From Bacteroidota bacterium (GTDB lineage Bacteria > Bacteroidota > Bacteroidia > Flavobacteriales > Weeksellaceae), in assembly GCA_018266965.1 (NCBI GenBank), contig JAFDZJ010000101.1:1-5245 (forward strand): a stretch of 5,245 bases of DNA, read 5' to 3'. Below, piece by piece: positions 1 to 5,245 of the stretch (its first letter is position 1; each line of letters starts with the position of its first letter). The translations under genes were made by a program, and so were the position numbers. The notes under the pieces are model-generated. The model was not told the DNA's origin, did no database searches, and was given only the letters and a program-made list of their open reading frames with translations.

Positions 1-184
1 ATTCTTTTTCATAGAGAAATGTGTGGAAATATTCCTCTAATATACTGAATATCAGTCGTTTACACAAATATTTTAACAGTTAATTTATTGATTTTCAATA
101 TTTTATATTTTTGTCATGTAGTGAACAAAAATTGATAAGTTTAACCAAAATCAATCTACTCATTTTTCCCATTACAAAAACCCT

Positions 185-192
185 TATCTTTG
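185..192 (+). promoter_or_regulatory. Bacteroidota-type -7 promoter element upstream of rlmN
   Basis: The bases TATCTTTG match the Bacteroidota sigma-A -7 consensus TAnnTTTG exactly and are followed by C, as is common. The expected start of transcription is a few bases downstream, around 197-200, only about 12-15 nt before the rlmN start codon. I see no clear TTG-type -33 element at the usual distance (around 160-166 reads CATTTTT), so the call rests on the -7 box and its position. Confidence 0.65.
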
Positions 193-211
193 CATTTCCA
201 AATTTTTTGTT

Positions 212-1249
212 TTGAAAGATATTCGCACCCTCTCATTAGACCAACTAACCGATTATTTTATTTCCATTGGCGACAAGGCTTTCCGTGCCAAGCAAGTCTA
301 TGATTGGTTGTGGAGTAAAAATCTTCATTCTTTTGATGAAATGACTAATATCTCCAAACCACTTCGAGAAATATTGGAAAAAAATTTCGTTATCAATCCC
401 GTTTCGGTAGATCTTATGCAAAAATCCAAAGATGGTACCATAAAAAATGGGGTAAAACTTCATGATGGATTATTGGTAGAATCTGTATTGATACCCACCG
501 AAACCCGCACCACAGCTTGTGTTTCTTCTCAGGTAGGTTGCTCTCTGAATTGCGAATTTTGTGCAACAGCCAAACTGAAAAGAATGAGAAATTTGGAGGT
601 TGCAGAAATAGTAGATCAAGTCGCCCTAATCGATAGGCAAAGTATAAATTATTTTTCCAGACCTCTTTCCAATATCGTATTTATGGGAATGGGAGAGCCT
701 TTGATGAATTATAAAAATGTAGTTGAAGCCATCAGAAAAATTACAAAACCCGAAGGTTTGGGTATGTCGCCAAGAAGAATAACAGTTTCTACTTCCGGTA
801 TCCCCAAAATGATAAAAATGCTTGCTGATGAGGATTTGAAAGTGAAATTAGCCCTTTCACTACACACGGCAATCGAGAAAAAAAGAAACGAAATCATGCC
901 TTTTTCCGAAAAATTTCCACTAACCGAAATTATGGAAGCTCTGCAATATTGGTACAAAAAAACCGGTTCGGTTATCACTTTTGAGTATTGTGTTTGGGGC
1001 GGAATAAATGATGGAGATGAAGACATACAAGCCCTGATAAAATTCTGCCGACAAGTTCCATCAAAAGTTAATTTGATACAATACAACCCAATTGGAGAAG
1101 GAAAATTTGACCACAGAAGTATAAAAGCCGAAGAGAAATATGTGCGAGAATTGGAAAAAGCAAACATTACTGTTATGGTAAGAAAAAGCCGTGGCGGAGA
1201 TATTGATGCAGCTTGTGGACAATTGGCAAATAAAACTGGCGAAAATTAA
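212..1249 (+). CDS. rlmN: RlmN, dual-specificity 23S rRNA / tRNA adenine-C2 methyltransferase (radical SAM)
   Basis: Cytoplasmic radical-SAM enzyme. The family methylates C2 of A2503 in 23S rRNA and, in E. coli, A37 of some tRNAs. The 345-residue length is normal for Bacteroidota RlmN. The N-terminal RNA-binding region spans about 1-85. The 4Fe-4S cluster motif CxxxCxxC is C110, C114 and C117. GMGEP at 159-163 is the SAM-binding motif. C103 and C335 align by spacing and context (TACVSSQVGC, DAACGQL) with the methyl-carrying and resolving cysteine pair C355/C118 of the E. coli enzyme, and E90 aligns with E105, so the enzyme looks intact. The start is TTG: the frame is open back to a TGA at 122-124 but has no ATG or GTG there, and the protein beginning MKDIRTL fits the family N-terminus. 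There is no Shine-Dalgarno. It lies 6 nt before the next gene, so the two are probably co-transcribed. Confidence 0.97.
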   Translation: MKDIRTLSLDQLTDYFISIGDKAFRAKQVYDWLWSKNLHSFDEMTNISKPLREILEKNFVINPVSVDLMQKSKDGTIKNGVKLHDGLLVESVLIPTETRTTACVSSQVGCSLNCEFCATAKLKRMRNLEVAEIVDQVALIDRQSINYFSRPLSNIVFMGMGEPLMNYKNVVEAIRKITKPEGLGMSPRRITVSTSGIPKMIKMLADEDLKVKLALSLHTAIEKKRNEIMPFSEKFPLTEIMEALQYWYKKTGSVITFEYCVWGGINDGDEDIQALIKFCRQVPSKVNLIQYNPIGEGKFDHRSIKAEEKYVRELEKANITVMVRKSRGGDIDAACGQLANKTGEN

Positions 1250-1255
1250 TTTACC

Positions 1256-2146
1256 ATGTTAGCATTTCGTTGGTGTTGGTTGGGTTTGGTATTTCTTTTC
1301 AGTTCGATACCTGCTCAAGAAACAAAAAAATTACCACTTCGGAATTTCAAAATTGCAGTACTTTCGGACTCGTTACAAGAAAATTCAGGACTTGGTTTTT
1401 TCGGAGAAAAATTATTTACCCTAAACGATGGTGGCAACCCTTCGGAATTATACCAAATCAATGCTGAAAATGGAAAAATTATTCAGACTATATCAATTCC
1501 TGTCCCCAATATAGATTGGGAAGCACTTGCATTTTCGGGAAACAACATGTATATCGGCGATTTTGGAAATAATCGGGGTACTCGAAAAGATTTAAAAATT
1601 TATAAAATCCCAGTTTCATCAATAAAAATTATTACAGACTCCATTTCAACAGTATCTTTTTATTATCCGGAGCAAAAAGATTTCACACCAAAAAATCTTA
1701 ACAATAATTATGATTTGGAAGCCATGATTTTCCACGAAAATCAATTACACCTTTTCAGTAAAGCCTGGGAAAACAAAACTATTGTACATTACACGATTAA
1801 CCCAAACGAAACCAACTTGCAACCCGCAATTTACAATGAAGAATTTGCAACTAATTTTGTTGTAACAGATGCAGCGTATCATGCAAAAAAACTTTACCTG
1901 TTGGGTTATAACAAAAAGACGGAAGCTTTTTTGATGATTTGTAATGAAACTTCTTCTGGTATTTTTTTTAATGAAAAACCACAAAAATATTACTTGGGAA
2001 GTACCTTGTTCTTGTCCCAATTGGAGGGGATTGCTGTTAATGATACCGGAATTTATATCTCCGGAGAAGCCTTTCACTCTCCTTTGGGAACAAAAAAACA
2101 AACGATTTATCATATTCCATTTTCGGAATTTGTTTTAAATAATTAA
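1256..2146 (+). CDS. Secreted protein of unknown function with propeller-like repeats
   Basis: I do not recognise a specific gene. The 296-residue product begins with a classical signal peptide: R5, then a hydrophobic stretch to about residue 17, then IPA before Q21, with likely cleavage after A20. There is no lipobox cysteine, so it is probably periplasmic or exported rather than a lipoprotein. The mature part contains five related segments, each opening with an acidic or polar residue and a small residue, then a hydrophobic strand, a turn, and a second strand. They start near N43 (SGLGF), W88 (EALAF), L154 (EAMIF), T204 (DAAYH) and L256 (EGIAV), spaced 45-66 residues apart, as expected for beta-propeller blades. 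LEGI/WEAL-type motifs also occur in phytase-like esterase and SdiA-regulated-type propellers, but membership is inference. There is no C-terminal type IX sorting domain; the protein ends in FVLNN. The 6-nt gap after rlmN suggests a shared transcript. The ATG at 1256 is supported by the signal peptide. Confidence 0.88.
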   Translation: MLAFRWCWLGLVFLFSSIPAQETKKLPLRNFKIAVLSDSLQENSGLGFFGEKLFTLNDGGNPSELYQINAENGKIIQTISIPVPNIDWEALAFSGNNMYIGDFGNNRGTRKDLKIYKIPVSSIKIITDSISTVSFYYPEQKDFTPKNLNNNYDLEAMIFHENQLHLFSKAWENKTIVHYTINPNETNLQPAIYNEEFATNFVVTDAAYHAKKLYLLGYNKKTEAFLMICNETSSGIFFNEKPQKYYLGSTLFLSQLEGIAVNDTGIYISGEAFHSPLGTKKQTIYHIPFSEFVLNN

Positions 2147-2191
2147 TCACTTTGTACCAAATAAATCTGGTAACTATTCTAATAATAATGC

Positions 2192-2199
2192 TATATTTG
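2192..2199 (+). promoter_or_regulatory. Bacteroidota-type -7 promoter element upstream of the polyprenyl synthase
   Basis: TATATTTG is an exact match to TAnnTTTG and lies in the 96-nt gap between the secreted-protein gene and the synthase gene. Transcription would start near 2205, leaving a leader of roughly 35-40 nt, A-rich before the start codon. No convincing TTG -33 element sits at the expected position (about 2167-2172 reads CTGGTA). The motif is easy to find by chance in AT-rich DNA, so its intergenic position is the main support. Confidence 0.55.
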
Positions 2200-2242
2200 T
2201 GAGTTCTAAAAACGGAAATAATAAAAACTAATTACCCAATAA

Positions 2243-3220
2243 GTGTCCAAAATCGTAGAAGAAATCAAACGACCAATTGCTACCGAAATGAAACTTTTCG
2301 AAGAGAAGTTTTATCTCTCCATGCAAAGTAATGTCCCATTGTTGGACAAGGTAACACGATTTATTGTTACCACAAAAGGAAAACAAATGCGTCCGATGTT
2401 TGTATTTCTAACTGCACAATTACTGGGTCCTGTAAATGAAAAATCGTACAGAGGAGCCTCCATGATAGAGCTAATTCATACCGCAACATTGGTCCATGAC
2501 GATGTGGTGGACGAAAGTTTCAAAAGAAGAAGTTTTTTCTCTATCAATGCCTTGTGGAAAAATAAAATTGCAGTTTTGGTAGGAGATTATTTGCTCTCCA
2601 AATCGGTTTTGCTTTCTACCGACCACAAGGATTACGATTTGTTGTCTGTAATCGCTAGAACAATCCGTGAGATGTCCGAAGGAGAACTTTTGCAACTGGA
2701 AAAAGCCAGGAAATTAGACATTACCGAAGAGGTTTATTACGAAATAATCCGACAAAAAACAGCAACACTCATTGCTGCTTGTTGCGAAATTGGCGTACTC
2801 TCCAATAATGCAGATGAAAATTTAGCAAAAAAAATGCAAGATTTCGGTTCGTTTACAGGTATGGCTTTCCAAATAAAAGACGATCTTTTTGATTATTTGA
2901 GTTCCAATATCATTGGCAAACCTGTTGGGATTGACATCAAAGAGCAAAAGATGACTTTGCCACTTATTTATTCATTGAAAAATGCTACTTCTCAGGATTA
3001 CAAATATTATTTTGAAACAATCAAAAGATACAACAATAATCCCAAAAGGGTAAAGGAACTTATAGATTTCGTGAAAAAATCTGGCGGTTTGGATTATGCT
3101 ATTTCAATCATGAAAGATTATCAACAAAAAGCTAAAAATATCCTTAATGATTTTCCGGATTCCGATGCCAAATCTTCTCTACTCCTAATGTTGGATTATG
3201 TTGTAGAAAGAAAATTTTAA
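2243..3220 (+). CDS. Trans-polyprenyl diphosphate synthase (probable long-chain, for menaquinone)
   Basis: Class I trans-isoprenyl diphosphate synthase that extends an allylic diphosphate with isopentenyl diphosphate units. All key motifs are present: GKQMRP at 46-51, with the IPP-binding K and R; the first aspartate-rich motif D86-D87-V-V-D90; K172-T173; the second aspartate-rich motif D213-D214-L-F-D217; and GKPVGIDI at 225-232. The fifth residue before the first Asp motif is small (A81), which in this family goes with long products rather than farnesyl or geranyl diphosphate. The likely role is the menaquinone side chain; exact chain length cannot be read from sequence. Homologues are variously called ispB, hepT or idsA, so no symbol is given. 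At 325 residues it is full length. The start is GTG at 2243, directly after an in-frame TAA (2240-2242). The next in-frame ATG would begin at M16 and remove the family-typical KIVEEIKRPI segment. Confidence 0.95.
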   Translation: MSKIVEEIKRPIATEMKLFEEKFYLSMQSNVPLLDKVTRFIVTTKGKQMRPMFVFLTAQLLGPVNEKSYRGASMIELIHTATLVHDDVVDESFKRRSFFSINALWKNKIAVLVGDYLLSKSVLLSTDHKDYDLLSVIARTIREMSEGELLQLEKARKLDITEEVYYEIIRQKTATLIAACCEIGVLSNNADENLAKKMQDFGSFTGMAFQIKDDLFDYLSSNIIGKPVGIDIKEQKMTLPLIYSLKNATSQDYKYYFETIKRYNNNPKRVKELIDFVKKSGGLDYAISIMKDYQQKAKNILNDFPDSDAKSSLLLMLDYVVERKF

Positions 3221-3264
3221 TCATTTTTTTTTAAAAAACCAATCAATTTTATTTCATCTAAATT

Positions 3265-5245
3265 ATGAATGTAGCACAATATATTCAGCAACAGACTACT
3301 ATCGACATTATCAATATACAAGCAACACTATCTTTGTTTGCGGAAGATTGTACTATTCCTTTTATTGCCAGATATAGAAAGGATAAAACCGGAAATTTAG
3401 ATGAAGTGGAGATAGAAAAAATATACAATCGTTCCCTCAATTTTCAAGAAATTGAAAAAAGAAAACAGAGTATTTTGAAATCAATCGAAGACCAAGGTTT
3501 TCTAACTCCTGATTTACAACAAAAAATTGAAATTTCTTTCGATTTGCAAGATTTAGAAGACTTGTATTTGCCATACAAGAAAAGAAAAAAAACAAAAGCA
3601 GATGCTGCCAGAGAAAAAGGTTTGGAACCATTAGCTAAAATCATTATGAGCCAAAACAATGTTTCATTAGAAACTACTGTGGATAGGTTCGTAACCAATG
3701 ATTGTAACCCAAACGAAGCATTGCAAGGTGCAAGAGATATAATTGCAGAATGGGCTAATGAAAATATCGCAATCCGAAGAAATGCCAGGAGGATTTTTCA
3801 GCGACAAGCAGTTATTTCTACCAAGGTTGTAAAGACAAAAAAAGAGGAAGAAATAGCACGGAAATTTTCTCAATATTTTGATTGGGAAGAGTTATTAAAC
3901 AAAATTCCATCGCACAGATTATTAGCAATTTTGAGGGCAGAAAAAGAGGGTGTTGTAAAAGTAGCCATCAAAGTAGAAAAATTAGAAATAATTGCAATGA
4001 TGGAGAAATTATTGATAAAGACCAATAACGAAACTTCCGAACAAATTAAAATTGCAATAGAAGATGCTTACAAAAGACTTTTGGAACCCGCTATTGCCAA
4101 CGAAATTCTGCAAGAAGCAAAAGAAAAAGCCGACCAAAAAGCTATTGCTATTTTTTCAGACAATCTACAACAACTCCTGATGGCTTCTCCATTGGGTGAA
4201 AAAAGAATTTTGGCAATTGATCCTGGTTTCAGAACGGGTTGCAAAATAGTTTGTTTGGACGAAAAAGGAGATATTTTGCACAATGAAACTATATTTCCAC
4301 ATCCTCCACAAAACGAATCTGGAATGGCAATGAAAAAAATAAAATCATTAGTCAACTCTTATCATATCGAAGCTATTTCCATTGGGAATGGTACTGCAAG
4401 TAGAGAAACCGAAAATTTTATCAAAAAAATTGCTTTCGATAGAGAATTGCAAGTTTTTGTAGTTTCAGAAGCGGGTGCTTCTATCTATTCGGCAAGTAAA
4501 ATAGCAAGGGAAGAATTTCCACAATATGATGTTACCGTTAGAGGAGCAATTTCTATTGGCAGAAGATTGGCAGATCCATTAGCAGAATTGGTGAAAATAG
4601 AACCGCAATCCATAGGAGTTGGACAATACCAACACGATGTGAACCCAACAAAACTAAAATCAGAATTGGACAATACCGTTATACGAACCGTGAATACTGT
4701 TGGTGTAAACCTGAATACTGCCAGTAAATCTCTGCTGAGTTTTGTATCTGGAATTGGCGAAAAAATAGCGGATAATATCGTGAATTATCGTTCGGAAAAC
4801 GGAGCTTTCCAAAGTAGAAAAGATCTGAAAAAAGTGCCAAGGTTGGGAGAAAAAGCCTATCAACAAGCTGCTGCTTTTGTGAGAGTGAAAAATTCCAAAA
4901 ATCCGTTGGATAACTCGTCCGTTCATCCGGAAGCCTACAAAATTGTCGAAGAAATGGCAAAATCATTAGCGATAAAAATAGAAGAATTAATCGCCAACAA
5001 GGAAAATATAAAACGATTACAAGCAGAAAAATTTGTTACCAACGAAATTGGAATTTTGGGGATAAAAGATATTTTGAAAGAATTGGAAAAGCCAGGTCTT
5101 GATCCTCGAAAATCCGCCAAAATATTCGAATTCGATTCCAAAATAAAAAAGATTGAAGACTTACAAGTCGGAATGATTGTTCCTGGTATTGTTAATAATA
5201 TTACAGCTTTTGGTTGTTTTGTAGATATAGGCATCAAAGAAACTG
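3265..5245 (+). CDS. tex: Tex, RNA-binding transcription accessory protein (3' end beyond window)
   Basis: Tex-family cytoplasmic nucleic-acid-binding protein, related to eukaryotic Spt6 and implicated in transcription and RNA metabolism. From ATG 3265 the frame is open for 660 codons to the right edge with no stop or frameshift. The N-terminal helical region carries the family signatures FIARYRKDKTG (near 33-43) and LYLPYKKRKKT (near 100-110). The YqgF/RNase H-like domain begins near residue 313 with the strand ILAIDPGFRTG (D319) and continues through IGNGTA (373-378) and SEAGASIYSAS (401-411). A helix-hairpin-helix region follows at about 480-540, with SGIGEKIADNI and VPRLGEKAYQQ. The S1 RNA-binding domain begins near L633 (VGMIVPGIVNNITAFGCFVDIG) and is cut by the window end. 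Family members are about 700-780 residues, so some tens of C-terminal residues are missing. It follows the synthase by 44 nt with no promoter motif between, so co-transcription is likely. No Shine-Dalgarno is seen. Confidence 0.96.
   Translation, partial: MNVAQYIQQQTTIDIINIQATLSLFAEDCTIPFIARYRKDKTGNLDEVEIEKIYNRSLNFQEIEKRKQSILKSIEDQGFLTPDLQQKIEISFDLQDLEDLYLPYKKRKKTKADAAREKGLEPLAKIIMSQNNVSLETTVDRFVTNDCNPNEALQGARDIIAEWANENIAIRRNARRIFQRQAVISTKVVKTKKEEEIARKFSQYFDWEELLNKIPSHRLLAILRAEKEGVVKVAIKVEKLEIIAMMEKLLIKTNNETSEQIKIAIEDAYKRLLEPAIANEILQEAKEKADQKAIAIFSDNLQQLLMASPLGEKRILAIDPGFRTGCKIVCLDEKGDILHNETIFPHPPQNESGMAMKKIKSLVNSYHIEAISIGNGTASRETENFIKKIAFDRELQVFVVSEAGASIYSASKIAREEFPQYDVTVRGAISIGRRLADPLAELVKIEPQSIGVGQYQHDVNPTKLKSELDNTVIRTVNTVGVNLNTASKSLLSFVSGIGEKIADNIVNYRSENGAFQSRKDLKKVPRLGEKAYQQAAAFVRVKNSKNPLDNSSVHPEAYKIVEEMAKSLAIKIEELIANKENIKRLQAEKFVTNEIGILGIKDILKELEKPGLDPRKSAKIFEFDSKIKKIEDLQVGMIVPGIVNNITAFGCFVDIGIKET

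Noticed and set aside
106..113. A second TAnnTTTG match (TATTTTTG) upstream of rlmN.
   Set aside because: The surroundings are almost all A and T, so a chance match is likely. The element at 185-192 is closer to the gene. A TTG at 88-90 is a little too near to be a good -33 partner.
87..155. Small inverted repeats: ATTGA/TCAAT at 87-91 and 95-99, and ATTGAT/ATCAAT at 131-136 and 150-155.
   Set aside because: The arms are only 5-6 AT-rich bases and could occur by chance. There is no supporting symmetry or known operator.
709..1167. Minus-strand open frame of 152 codons inside rlmN.
   Set aside because: It is antisense to the conserved radical-SAM core of rlmN. Its Phe/Ser/Ile-rich translation is typical of a shadow frame.
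2155..2172. Inverted repeat TACCA...TGGTA after the secreted-protein gene as a terminator.
   Set aside because: The stem is 5 bp with an 8-nt loop and no T-tract follows, so it does not qualify as an intrinsic terminator.
3224..3238. Nine T followed by six A between the synthase gene and tex, as a terminator.
   Set aside because: There is no GC-containing stem. The self-complementary T/A stretch is too weak, and readthrough into tex seems more likely.
3437..5237. Several minus-strand open frames of 62-100 codons across the tex region.
   Set aside because: They lie antisense to a continuous tex frame with clear family motifs, overlap each other, and show no recognisable protein features.

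Overview
This window looks like a stretch of ordinary chromosome from a low-GC member of the Bacteroidota, most likely a Flavobacteriia-like organism. The evidence is the strongly AT-rich composition, the lack of Shine-Dalgarno sequences before the genes, two good matches to the Bacteroidota -7 promoter element (TAnnTTTG), and protein sequences that read like the Bacteroidota versions of their families. I see no mobile element, CRISPR array, tRNA, rRNA or recognisable riboswitch.

Layout: 1-211 is non-coding and very AT-rich, and holds a promoter just before the first gene. Four genes follow, all on the + strand, and they fill nearly all of the rest. They are rlmN (212-1249, TTG start), a secreted protein of unknown function with propeller-like repeats (1256-2146, 6 nt after rlmN), a trans-polyprenyl diphosphate synthase (2243-3220, GTG start), and tex (3265 to the right edge, incomplete at its 3' end). 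The six-frame translation has no complete open frame for tex because its stop lies beyond the window. Reading it by hand from ATG 3265 gives 660 codons with no interruption.

Likely transcription units: rlmN plus the secreted protein run from a promoter at 185-192. The polyprenyl synthase and tex probably run from a second promoter at 2192-2199, because the 44-nt gap before tex shows no promoter element and no convincing terminator.

The genes do not form an obvious pathway. RlmN modifies ribosomal RNA and probably tRNA, Tex acts in RNA and transcription metabolism, and the synthase makes the isoprenoid tail of a quinone, probably menaquinone. The secreted protein acts outside the cytoplasm and is the only one without a known job. 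I did not find a novel biological system. The most worthwhile leads are the repeat architecture of the secreted protein and the non-ATG starts, one of them with a very short predicted leader.
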